64,000 nucleotides of DNA from assembly GCA_023666645.1 (NCBI GenBank), contig JAMPBP010000001.1, positions 989,516 to 1,053,515 on the forward strand, in the 5' to 3' direction. Origin of the DNA: Clostridiales bacterium (GTDB lineage: Bacteria; Bacteroidota; Bacteroidia; Bacteroidales; Muribaculaceae). Below the pieces are notes generated by a model. That model was not told the origin of the DNA and did not search any database. It worked only from the letters and a program-made list of their open reading frames with translations. Position 1 is the first letter of the stretch. Each line of letters opens with the position of its first letter. A program made the translations under genes and the position numbers. This document shows, in pieces, positions 41,508 through 50,098 of this stretch.

Positions 41508-43781
41508 ATGTCAGAACAACAAAAAAATTCCATTATAAACATTCCAAGTCTTATTGATGCATATAAAAAGCATTGGAAATGGGTCGCCCTGTCGGTATTT
41601 GTTTTTCTTTTGCTTGGTGTTGTTGTTTATAAAAAACAGATACAACATTGTGAGGTTATTGCACAGGTACTTATCTCAGACGAGACAAGTTCTCAATCTT
41701 CATCTCTGGGCGACATAGCAAGTATGTTTGGCGGTGGGTCATCATTTGGTTCCAATCGTTCAATTGAGGACGAAATGGTGATTGTCAAAGCTCACTCATT
41801 ATTGAAAAAGACCGCGATAGAACTTGGTGCCAACGAGCAATACTTTGTTCATGAGAAATTCTTGAAGAACGAGCCGGTATATTACAATCAGCCACTGCAA
41901 TTGGTTTATGATCATAGCATTGCCGATACGTTGGGTGTAGGATTGCGTTTCGAGATAAAGTATGACAAGAGTGGTGACACGGATATAAAGGTCAGAGGTT
42001 TAAAGAATAAGGTAATATTCAAGGCTAAGAATGTTAATCTGCCTTACTATATAGATACACCATATGGCGGTTTTACCTTGGTGAAGGATAGTACCTATAT
42101 TCCTCCCCGTGGAGACATGGAAGAAACTATTATCATCACGAGTTATGATGCTGCTGCAACAGTTCTTTCAAAACTCATCACAGTCGACCTTTCAGCCAAG
42201 AAAACCGATATAATGTCGCTGAATTTTGTAACAACTAATGCTTTATATGGTAAAACTTTGATTAATACTCTTATAGATAATTATAATGAGTTGACTATCC
42301 AGCAAAAGCGTGCATTCCATATAAAGACGTTGCAATTTCTGGAAGACCGTATCAGGACGATATCGGCCGAGGTTGACTCAACACAAAGTCAGGTCGAGGA
42401 CTTTATGGGGCGTAAGGATATGGTCAACCCCGGGGCTCAGGCCAGCATATATTTAACCCAGACAACCTCACAAGAAGTTGAATTGATCAGAGCCGAGAGT
42501 AACTATGAATTGCTTGGTATGGCTATAGAGTTCCTTAGTAACGAGGCCAACAACACATCGATGTTGCCGATAATGCCATCGATAGCATCGCTAACGCCTC
42601 TTATCAATGGATATAATGACTTGATATTGCAGCGCCTCTCAATTGAAACGAGTGCCAAGGGCGATAATATGGCATTGAAGGCAATCAACAAGCGTATAGA
42701 GGTGGTGCGTGATAACCTCCTCGCTGCTCTTGACAAGCAATCAGAGACTTCGAGTTTCGAAATCAATGAGCTGCGTCGTCAATTTGCCAAGTCCAAGAAT
42801 AAGCTTGAAACAATGCCAGGTATTGAATTGGAATACTCCAATATCCTGCGTCAGCAGACCCTAAAAGAGCAACTGTATGTATTTCTTTTGCAACAGAGAG
42901 AGGAAACTGAAATGGCAATTGCCGGGGCTCATCCTCGTGGCGTTATAGTCGACGAGGCTTTTGTTACGGATTCCATATTGGGTATGTCGCCTAAAATTAT
43001 TTTTGGTGTGTTCTTCCTTTTGGGTTTGTTTTTTCCAGCTATAATCATTCTTGCTTTATGGATTATAAGGCGTAAAATTTCAATTATCGACCAGGCAGTG
43101 GAGCTGTCGGGAGGAATGCCTGTTATAGCACGTATCCCACTTATGAGTGGCGAAGAGCCTGTAGTGGCTAATAATCCTGAGTCGCTGGAATCAAAACGGG
43201 TAAGAATATTGCGAAGCAACCTGTTGTCTATATTGGATAACCAGGAAGATAAGCATGGCGGTCAGGTCATCGCCATTACATCAACGAGTGATGATGCCCA
43301 GACATCGCAACTCGTCGCTTTAAATCTGGCATCGTCTATAGCGATGACAGGACGTAAAACGGTTCTTGTCAATGCTGATGTGTTTGAACCCTGTAAAGTC
43401 GGTTTACTTGGAGCGTGTGGAAAATCAACTTTGCAATCATGCATGGTAACCGGCGACATTGTAGTTGCTACTGTAAGATTGGGGTCAACAGATAGTGAAT
43501 TATATTTCATAGGGTGTGAAGTGGATCAAATGTATGGAGCTGATACGTTAGCTTCGATCTCATATGACAGATTTATCGATGATATTGCATCAAATTATGA
43601 TGTCGTAGTGATTGCGGCTCCATCGGTAGGCCGTTATTTTGCATCGATAGAACAAATTTGTCTAAAAACTGATGTGTTGTTATCGACTGTAACCCTAAAT
43701 CATACGACGAAAACCGATATTTCAAAATTGTCAACAATCAAGTCTACGTCACGTGGAGCATTCCTGATCCAAATCGATTGA
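41508..43781 (+). CDS. Wzc-like chain-length protein with a degenerate kinase domain
   Basis: This gene encodes 757 residues. Two membrane helices (about 26-46 and 495-520) bracket a large periplasmic Wzz/GNVR region with coiled coils (about 260-470), the layout of PCP-2a polysaccharide co-polymerases. The cytoplasmic C-terminal part lines up with BY-kinases, but the nucleotide site is lost: Walker A reads TSTSDDAQTSQ (no Gly-Lys-Thr), Walker A' reads VLVNADVFEP in place of LIDADLRRP, and Walker B reads VVVIAAPSVG. There is no Tyr-rich tail. It likely sets chain length without phosphorylating itself. The polymerase gene starts 5 bases after its stop. Confidence 0.9.
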   Translation: MSEQQKNSIINIPSLIDAYKKHWKWVALSVFVFLLLGVVVYKKQIQHCEVIAQVLISDETSSQSSSLGDIASMFGGGSSFGSNRSIEDEMVIVKAHSLLKKTAIELGANEQYFVHEKFLKNEPVYYNQPLQLVYDHSIADTLGVGLRFEIKYDKSGDTDIKVRGLKNKVIFKAKNVNLPYYIDTPYGGFTLVKDSTYIPPRGDMEETIIITSYDAAATVLSKLITVDLSAKKTDIMSLNFVTTNALYGKTLINTLIDNYNELTIQQKRAFHIKTLQFLEDRIRTISAEVDSTQSQVEDFMGRKDMVNPGAQASIYLTQTTSQEVELIRAESNYELLGMAIEFLSNEANNTSMLPIMPSIASLTPLINGYNDLILQRLSIETSAKGDNMALKAINKRIEVVRDNLLAALDKQSETSSFEINELRRQFAKSKNKLETMPGIELEYSNILRQQTLKEQLYVFLLQQREETEMAIAGAHPRGVIVDEAFVTDSILGMSPKIIFGVFFLLGLFFPAIIILALWIIRRKISIIDQAVELSGGMPVIARIPLMSGEEPVVANNPESLESKRVRILRSNLLSILDNQEDKHGGQVIAITSTSDDAQTSQLVALNLASSIAMTGRKTVLVNADVFEPCKVGLLGACGKSTLQSCMVTGDIVVATVRLGSTDSELYFIGCEVDQMYGADTLASISYDRFIDDIASNYDVVVIAAPSVGRYFASIEQICLKTDVLLSTVTLNHTTKTDISKLSTIKSTSRGAFLIQID

Positions 43782-43786
43782 ACAGC

Positions 43787-45034
43787 ATGCAAGCCAAGCT
43801 TGTCATAATAACATTGTTGGCCGCCATAGGCTTTTTCAATTTTCATAACTTGATACCACTTCAGCTACAAAAAGCTGGGTTCATGTTTATGATTTTGGTA
43901 TGTGCTTATGTGGGGTGGAAGAATAATGAAGTGAGATTGCGTGACTGCAATTTCCCCCTGGGACTGTGGATCATTTTAATGGTTATGATGGTGGTGTCTA
44001 TATTCATGGCTTCATTTTTTCATCCTCAGTCATTGATTGATTCGGCCATAACTATGTCTACTACAATATTTGCATATGGAAGTTTTTTTGTGCTGTTAAA
44101 GCTTGATGCCGATCCTTCATCAGTCATGAAGTACATGATATGGTTGCTGATTCCTTCAGCTGTAGTTTATGTCTTAAATTTCATGACTATTCCAAACAAT
44201 ATGTTTGGGGAGCCTATGATAGAAGATTTGTCGAGAGGTGTGCTTCGTGTGGGAATTCCACTTCTACAGGCTGTTTTTTTGGTATTGTTCTATTCAATAA
44301 ATCGATGGCAGATCTCTAAAAATTTCTACTGGATATTATTAGCCGCATGCTGTTTTTGTCTTGTCTTATGTTCTTTGACCAGGCAGGCTATTGCATTTTC
44401 GGCAGTACTTTGTTTTTTTCAATTGCTTTATAAAGTAAAGTGGTATAAGAAAATTATTCTTGGCGTGACGCTTATTTCTTTCGGCTACATTATTTTCATA
44501 AATCTTCCTATGTATGAGGAGATGAAGAATTTGACAGAAGAACAAATTGAAATGACTGCCAGCGAAGAGAAGGAGGATGTGCGCATAGGTGCGTGGCGAT
44601 ATTACGCATACGAAAGCAATGAGAACACAGCTACCTGGTTGTTTGGAAATGGATCTCCTTCGTTGGGTAAATCGGTATGGGGTAAACGATTTGATGCATA
44701 TGCAGAGGAGTCAGGTTATCTGATTGCTGATGTCTCGTGGGCCGGTATGGTTTTTGTGATAGGAATTATAGGGACAGTAGCTTTGATGTTGATAGTTGTC
44801 ATGGCTATATTCAAAAGAAAGGAATTTAGTGAGTCATATTTGACCTATTTTATGATTTTTGTTCTTCTTCGAGGTATAGCTTCAGGAATATTTTATTACT
44901 ATGAAGAGATATTCATAACCATGATAGCTTTGTATCTGCTTTATCGGCATCGGTCTGTGAACACTGGGAATGAAATGTATAATGTGGGTGCTGACAATAT
45001 TGCAATCCATAAAACCAGGTTTATAACCGAATGA
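43787..45034 (+). CDS. O-antigen polymerase/ligase-like membrane protein (Wzy-like)
   Basis: This gene encodes 415 residues from the ATG at 43787; a TTG at 43778 overlapping wzc is less likely. About eleven membrane helices are predicted, with a large extracytoplasmic loop (about residues 240-320, MYEEMKNLTEEQIEMTASEEKE and WLFGNGSPSLG), the usual shape of Wzy polymerases and WaaL ligases. The overall sequence is very variable in these families, so the call rests on shape and on position between Wzc-like and Wzx genes. It would join repeat units in the periplasm. Confidence 0.8.
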   Translation: MQAKLVIITLLAAIGFFNFHNLIPLQLQKAGFMFMILVCAYVGWKNNEVRLRDCNFPLGLWIILMVMMVVSIFMASFFHPQSLIDSAITMSTTIFAYGSFFVLLKLDADPSSVMKYMIWLLIPSAVVYVLNFMTIPNNMFGEPMIEDLSRGVLRVGIPLLQAVFLVLFYSINRWQISKNFYWILLAACCFCLVLCSLTRQAIAFSAVLCFFQLLYKVKWYKKIILGVTLISFGYIIFINLPMYEEMKNLTEEQIEMTASEEKEDVRIGAWRYYAYESNENTATWLFGNGSPSLGKSVWGKRFDAYAEESGYLIADVSWAGMVFVIGIIGTVALMLIVVMAIFKRKEFSESYLTYFMIFVLLRGIASGIFYYYEEIFITMIALYLLYRHRSVNTGNEMYNVGADNIAIHKTRFITE

Positions 45035-45043
45035 TTTGTGAAA

Positions 45044-46504
45044 ATGGGAAAAAGTATCAAACAAAACTTCATATTGAACTTTATCAATACATTGGTAGGG
45101 ATTTTGTTCCCTATTTTGACTTTTCCCTATATAACCCGTGTGGTAGGTCCAGAAGGCATTGGTGTAATTAATTTCAATCTAACGATTGTACAATATATCA
45201 TATTATTTTCATCGCTTGGTATTGCGAGCTATGCTGTGAGGGAAATAAGCCGGGTAAGAGACCACGCCGACAAGTGGATTCATACTACTATAGAGATGCT
45301 CCTGCTTCATGTTGGACTCACGATGTTGGCCTATATTGCTGTGGCTGCTATTTATTTTTTTGTGCCGCAGGTCAATCAGCAGGGTGTGGTTTTCCTAATG
45401 TTGAGCGTGACTATTGTTTTTAATACGATTGGTGTTGTGTGGTTTTTCCAGGCCCATGAAGACTTCACCTTTATACTGATACGTTCCATTGTCGTGAAAA
45501 TTGTCGCGGCAATATTGCTGTTTACTCTGGTAAAGTCTGATAATGACCTTATTATTTATGCCGGAATAATTGTATTTGCCGATGCAGGTAATAATATTTT
45601 GAATTTTTTCAGACTGGGTCATTATATTAATTATCATGACGTCAAGTGGAATCAGCTTAGGATATTCCGGCATCTGAAGCCTTCGATTGTAATTTTCACA
45701 TTGAGTTTTATTGTGAGCCTGTATGTTGACATGCCCACACTCTTCCTTGGATTTATGTGTGGGGATACCAGTGTGGGATATTATACAACAGCTACTAAAC
45801 TAATAAAGATAGTACTGACAATGGTGACAGCCTTGGGCACTACGCTTTTGCCACGTATGTCAAATTATTATGCTACGGGAGATATCGACAAGTTCAAGAA
45901 ACTGGAGCATTCAGGGCTTACATTTGTTATTGGAGCGTCATTGCCTATAAGCATGGCGTTAGTTGTGATTGCATCTGATGTCATTACATGTTTTGCCGGA
46001 AGTGAATTCACTTCTTCCATTTATGTATTGCAGATTGTTGCTCCATCAATGTTATTTGTTGCAATCGCATCGATTGCCGGCTATCAGTCCTTATATCCAC
46101 AGGGACATGAGCGTATAATAATAAGTGGAGCTTTGATCGCCTTAGTGTTGTCGGCTATATTCAATATAACTCTTGTTCCTGTTTTCCAACAGGTAGGAGC
46201 AGCAATTGCTTATCTTGTCGCTGAGGTCACGGTTACAATCGCAATTCTAATCATAGGTGCCCGATATATATCCTATAGATTTATCAACGATTCGACTGTG
46301 AAATTTGTCATAGCTTGTATTGTAATGCTGGGTGTCCTGTACGCCCTACATCGCTATGTCGATATGAGGATTGTGGTCAAATTGATAATAGAGGTAGTCG
46401 CTGGAGCTGCAACCTATATTACAGTATTGCTGTTGCTGCGTGAATCAATGCTTTGCGGTCTTGTTCAGCAATTTTTTAGTAAATTTGCTTGTCCTCAAAA
46501 GTAG
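45044..46504 (+). CDS. Oligosaccharide flippase (Wzx-like)
   Basis: This gene encodes 486 residues from MGKSIKQNFILNFINT; a GTG two codons upstream is possible. About twelve to fourteen membrane helices are predicted, of the MOP superfamily. Typical are NTLVGILFPILTFPYITRVVGPEGIGVINF at the start and GYYTTATKLIKIVLTMVTALGTTLLPRMSNYYATGD in the middle. It flips lipid-linked sugar units to the periplasmic face, for the Wzy-like protein encoded just upstream (9-base gap). Its last 60 bases overlap the end of the convergent glycosyltransferase gene. Confidence 0.92.
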   Translation: MGKSIKQNFILNFINTLVGILFPILTFPYITRVVGPEGIGVINFNLTIVQYIILFSSLGIASYAVREISRVRDHADKWIHTTIEMLLLHVGLTMLAYIAVAAIYFFVPQVNQQGVVFLMLSVTIVFNTIGVVWFFQAHEDFTFILIRSIVVKIVAAILLFTLVKSDNDLIIYAGIIVFADAGNNILNFFRLGHYINYHDVKWNQLRIFRHLKPSIVIFTLSFIVSLYVDMPTLFLGFMCGDTSVGYYTTATKLIKIVLTMVTALGTTLLPRMSNYYATGDIDKFKKLEHSGLTFVIGASLPISMALVVIASDVITCFAGSEFTSSIYVLQIVAPSMLFVAIASIAGYQSLYPQGHERIIISGALIALVLSAIFNITLVPVFQQVGAAIAYLVAEVTVTIAILIIGARYISYRFINDSTVKFVIACIVMLGVLYALHRYVDMRIVVKLIIEVVAGAATYITVLLLLRESMLCGLVQQFFSKFACPQK

Positions 46505-47404
46505 TGACGCCCATGTATATGACATCTTGAGAAGTGTGATCTTGTAGCCTGAGTAATCTTTATAGGTGTTTAGGAAATAAAGTTGGCTTGACTCGGCAAG
46601 TTTTAACAGCTTGGGCGAGAATGCTTTGCTGATGGTTGACCCACCTATGTGAATGCAGGCGATGCCGGTGTCAACATAGTTTTTCAGGTTAAGGCGCTTT
46701 ATCTTTTCCCACAGGATGTTTTCCTCACAATATAGGAAGGTGCCGGGGTCAAAACTTCCCAATGACATAAAAGTAGATTTGTCGCACATGATGCAACTTC
46801 CTGAAATCAACTGTGTGGCAATGATCCCTGAGTGAGGTCTCAGGTCAATATATGTGGCATCATCAATTGACTTGGTTGTGCGGAACAGCAGTAAGTTATA
46901 TATGATTGTATCCCGCAGACGGCCTTCTTTGCGTGCACAGGTGCGATCAATTTCATTCATCCCTTTTTTATATAATAGGGGTGAAACCAGTGCACAGTCG
47001 TGCAATTCATCGAGATCCTTTTTCAATGTCGGGATAATGTCCTCGACAAAGAGAACGTCATTGTTGAGAATGAGGATGGTGTCAATCTCATCATCGGCAT
47101 AAGCCAGTCTTAGCCCTTTGTTATTGCCTCGCGCGTATCCATCGTTAATCGCCGATTTTACAATGGTAGTACGTGGCAACGGGTCATGTGGCATATAATC
47201 GTCGTCAACTACAGCACATGTTCCTGAGAGGTTTTGCTTGACAAAGGATATGATGGATTCTGCGCTCTTGGTATCGCGTGAACCGTTATCGACAATGATA
47301 TATTTAATCGGTGCCGAATTGTATGCTTCCACGCTCTTGATGCAATCAATGGTAGCTTGCTCGTTACCATATTGCAGTATTATGACAGCGACGTGTTTGG
47401 TCAT
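46445..47404 (-). CDS. Family-2 glycosyltransferase, rhamnosyltransferase-like
   Basis: This gene encodes 319 residues from MTKHVAVIILQYGNEQATI. A GTG at 47443, overlapping the previous stop as GTGA, is an alternative that would add 13. GT-A fold marks are VAVIILQYGNEQATIDCIKSV, IVDNGSRD, NDGYARGNNKGLRLA, LILNNDVLFVED (the metal site) and YCEENILWEKIKRL with HIGGST behind it, as in RfbF-type rhamnosyltransferases. It should add a sugar to the lipid-linked unit at the inner membrane. It is the last of three minus-strand glycosyltransferase genes. Confidence 0.88.
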   Translation of the reverse strand: MTKHVAVIILQYGNEQATIDCIKSVEAYNSAPIKYIIVDNGSRDTKSAESIISFVKQNLSGTCAVVDDDYMPHDPLPRTTIVKSAINDGYARGNNKGLRLAYADDEIDTILILNNDVLFVEDIIPTLKKDLDELHDCALVSPLLYKKGMNEIDRTCARKEGRLRDTIIYNLLLFRTTKSIDDATYIDLRPHSGIIATQLISGSCIMCDKSTFMSLGSFDPGTFLYCEENILWEKIKRLNLKNYVDTGIACIHIGGSTISKAFSPKLLKLAESSQLYFLNTYKDYSGYKITLLKMSYTWASLLLRTSKFTKKLLNKTAKH

Positions 47405-47439
47405 GGTGTTGCCTTGAATGGTATAAGGTAAATGCTCTT

Positions 47440-48435
47440 TCACACTATGTCTTTCTTGGGCTTCTTGTGCTTTAAGCCGAGGTAGGTTTGCAGCAGTTTT
47501 TTGTAGGGAATACCGAGTCTCAAGGCTATCAATAGGGAATAGATATATCTTTTTAATCCACGCTTTTCCAATTGTGCCAAGTGTTCCTTTGCCAATTTAT
47601 AGTTCCCCAACAGAATGGCATTGTCGATTATTTCCGAGTGCCATCGGTAAATGAGATCATGGAGCCCTTCCTTCAAATAATCTTCGAGGTAGAAATCAAG
47701 ATGAAGTTGAGCACCTTTGAGCCGCCTCTTTATGAAAGTGTCGTTGAATCTTACTATTGTGAGGGAAACGCTGTCATCACGATTTAGCTCGACATGTATA
47801 ATCGGAATATCAGTGAATAGCATTTTCCCGACTTCTTTATAAAATGAAAGGAAGAAAATGCCTTCATGTATCCTGAGTTCTTCGTCAAATGGATATTTCA
47901 GTAGTACACTGCGTTCTACAAAATGGACAAAATCTCCATTTACCCTCATGCTTAGGAAATCAGTAAAAGAAAAGACATGGCTTCTTCCATTATTGGTGAG
48001 TTCATCGTGACGGTAGTCAATTGAAAACATGTAGTAACGGTAAGCTTTGTTCTTTTCTACTGTGTCGCATATATTGAGCAATGCATTGGGCAGCAAGTTG
48101 TCGTCACTATCCAAAAACAAGCACCAGTGGCCTGATGCTTCCGTTATGGCAGCGTTTCGGGCTGCATTGGTCCCTTTGTTATGGTCAAACAGTATAAGCT
48201 TTATGTGCTGATTCTTGGATGCATATTCCTTTAATAATGTTACGGTGCCATCAGTTGATCCATCGTCAACTATAACATGCTCTATTTCAACATTGCCGCC
48301 AACTGTTTCGATTTGGGTTGCCACACTGTCAAGACATCTGACAATACAATCCTGACGATTAAAAACAGGTGTGATTATTGAGATTTTTTCCATTGTGTCG
48401 ATATTTATGCAAGGTGTCTTGGATTGGTGGCTCAT
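47440..48435 (-). CDS. Family-2 glycosyltransferase
   Basis: This gene encodes 331 residues. The start at 48435 overlaps the preceding gene's stop as ATGA; MEKISIITPVFN at 48393 is a reasonable internal alternative. GT-A marks are ISIITPVFNRQDCIVRCLDSV, VIVDDGSTDGTV, NKGTNAARNAAITEASG and CLFLDSDDNLLPNAL with the metal-binding DxD. The C-terminal 120 residues are helical and basic. It is probably one of the enzymes building the repeat unit of the polysaccharide. The donor and acceptor sugars cannot be read. Confidence 0.9.
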   Translation of the reverse strand: MSHQSKTPCINIDTMEKISIITPVFNRQDCIVRCLDSVATQIETVGGNVEIEHVIVDDGSTDGTVTLLKEYASKNQHIKLILFDHNKGTNAARNAAITEASGHWCLFLDSDDNLLPNALLNICDTVEKNKAYRYYMFSIDYRHDELTNNGRSHVFSFTDFLSMRVNGDFVHFVERSVLLKYPFDEELRIHEGIFFLSFYKEVGKMLFTDIPIIHVELNRDDSVSLTIVRFNDTFIKRRLKGAQLHLDFYLEDYLKEGLHDLIYRWHSEIIDNAILLGNYKLAKEHLAQLEKRGLKRYIYSLLIALRLGIPYKKLLQTYLGLKHKKPKKDIV

Positions 48436-49409
48436 TGGCGTTTGGACAGTATATAGCCTGCCGGTGAGAATAACGCTACTATTATTTTATTTCCCGCTTT
48501 GTCTATGCCGTTCAATATAGTTTTTAGGGAGCGACCTGTGCGGAAACCGTCCATAGTCACACCTACGACTGCCTTGAACATATCCTTGGGGCTATAGCGC
48601 CAGTATTTGTTAAACAGGTTGTTCACTTCCCATTGCCATAGGTAATAGTTGGCAATGGCTCTTCTTGAACTGCCTCCATTTGTAAGCGCATTGCTCGTAT
48701 CGTTGAAATATTCCCTCAATGGAATGTCGACGACGCTCTCTTTGTATTTTTTCCCCATCTCAAACCACACTATGGATTCTGGGCAGAATGATGTCTTTTC
48801 CTCCATGACGGGGAAAGAAAATTCCTTCATTATATCAAGGCGGTTGAATCCAATCATCTCTCCTTTCACGTGGTCTCTTAGTCTCATGTCCTGGCTTGAT
48901 TCCCGATAAGGTTGCCGCGGGAGAGGTGTACCGCATAGTTTACCGGTGGCGGGATCGAGACACCGGCCTGTGACTCCCTTGATCTTTGTACGTTCGTCAA
49001 CTGGTATGGATTGCCACTCGTTGTAGAATACAGTCAGTGCGTTGTCATATAGGCGGTCATCACTGTCGATTATTGTAAACATCTCGCCTATAGCGACATC
49101 TACGGCACTGTTTGTGGCTATATGTTTCCCCTGATTTGGTTGATGAAAATATCTGATAGGAATTAGATTTTCCTGACACCAAGCAGCAACAAGCGATTTT
49201 GTATCGTCTGACGATCCATCGTCAATAATGAGCCATTCAAATTCAACCGGCTTGTTGTCGATTCCTTGGGGGAGTCTCATGGCGACAAGAGACTCGTAGA
49301 CTCGACTTAAGGTACTACGACGATTGTATGTGGGAGTGAAAAAAGTCATCCACGGTGATTTTAGGTTGTGAAATTTTTCACTGAGAAGCTCTGGCTGCTT
49401 TGAAATCAT
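48432..49409 (-). CDS. Family-2 glycosyltransferase
   Basis: This gene encodes 325 residues. GT-A marks are WMTFFTPTYNRRSTLSRVYESL, WLIIDDGSSDDTKSLV, NQGKHIATNSAVDVAIGEMFTIIDSDDRLYDNAL with the DxD-type metal site, and a mid-protein CPESIVWFEMGKKYKESVVDIPLREYFND typical of one subgroup. It is the first gene of the three-gene minus-strand set and has a promoter at 49487. It is tightly coupled to the next gene (4-base overlap). Confidence 0.9.
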   Translation of the reverse strand: MISKQPELLSEKFHNLKSPWMTFFTPTYNRRSTLSRVYESLVAMRLPQGIDNKPVEFEWLIIDDGSSDDTKSLVAAWCQENLIPIRYFHQPNQGKHIATNSAVDVAIGEMFTIIDSDDRLYDNALTVFYNEWQSIPVDERTKIKGVTGRCLDPATGKLCGTPLPRQPYRESSQDMRLRDHVKGEMIGFNRLDIMKEFSFPVMEEKTSFCPESIVWFEMGKKYKESVVDIPLREYFNDTSNALTNGGSSRRAIANYYLWQWEVNNLFNKYWRYSPKDMFKAVVGVTMDGFRTGRSLKTILNGIDKAGNKIIVALFSPAGYILSKRQ

Positions 49410-49486
49410 GTCGATTGCTTGTTTTGAATATTTAATTGTTGTCGGTTATCTGTCATGATAACGCTGACATGGTGGAAATAATGACA

Positions 49487-49494
49487 CAAATATA
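49487..49494 (-). promoter_or_regulatory. -7 box for the glycosyltransferase genes
   Basis: The minus strand carries TATATTTG, 78 bases before the ATG at 49409. The -33 part is weak. Confidence 0.5.
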
Positions 49495-49555
49495 GTGATA
49501 ATGCTCAAAAAATGGGTCGGAGATGGGGATATTTTTATATATAAACATTAAATTG

Positions 49556-49563
49556 TACCTTTG
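49556..49563 (+). promoter_or_regulatory. -7 box of the folB promoter
   Basis: TACCTTTG stands 73 bases before the ATG of folB. No clear -33 element. Confidence 0.5.
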
Positions 49564-49635
49564 TATAAGGGTTCTTGGATTCTCAAGGATATGGAATGAT
49601 ATCGTGGCGCTGAATAATTATTTATATACTGAAAT

Positions 49636-49989
49636 ATGGAACGTATTGAAATCAATGGGTTGAGGTTGCGCGCTTTCCACGGGGTGGGAGAGCAGGAACG
49701 TCGTGTGGGGAACATGTTCAGTGTCGATGTGTGGCTCGAGGCCGACCTTGAGGCGGCCGTGACCTCCGATAATGTTGACGATACAATAAACTATGCTGAG
49801 TTGATCGGGCTCATAAAGGTCGAGATGGCTCGGCCATCGGCATTGCTGGAGCATGTAGCCGGGCGCATACGCGATGCCATTGTGCACAGGTATGGTGACC
49901 TGGTGAAGCATGGTGGTGTCAAGGTGAGCAAGCTCACGCCTCCTGTCACCGCACAGCTCGACTCGGTGGCAGTGGCTACCTGTTGGTAG
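49636..49989 (+). CDS. folB: Dihydroneopterin aldolase
   Basis: This gene encodes 117 residues, the normal length. It cleaves dihydroneopterin to 6-hydroxymethyl-dihydropterin in folate synthesis. Family marks are MERIEINGLRLRAFHGVGEQERRVGNMFSVDVWLE with the active-site Glu, DTINYAELIGLIKVEM with the Tyr, and LLEHVAGRIRDAIVHRY. The polar residue after GVK (SKLTPPV) is the usual Lys site. It is a single-gene unit with a shared terminator behind it. Confidence 0.93.
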   Translation: MERIEINGLRLRAFHGVGEQERRVGNMFSVDVWLEADLEAAVTSDNVDDTINYAELIGLIKVEMARPSALLEHVAGRIRDAIVHRYGDLVKHGGVKVSKLTPPVTAQLDSVAVATCW

Positions 49990-50014
49990 GATTGTGTTGC
50001 CAATGGATTATAGC

Positions 50015-50051
50015 AAAGGTGGAACGACGCGATTGCCGCTCCACCTTTTTT
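50015..50051. terminator. Bidirectional terminator between folB and the OmpA-type gene
   Basis: A 9-bp stem, AAAGGTGGA (50015-50023) with TCCACCTTT (50040-50048), has T-runs on both strands, serving the two convergent genes. Confidence 0.75.
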
Positions 50052-50098
50052 AAGTTTATGATATGTCTACCCGTTGATGAGGGTGATGATTTATTCTA

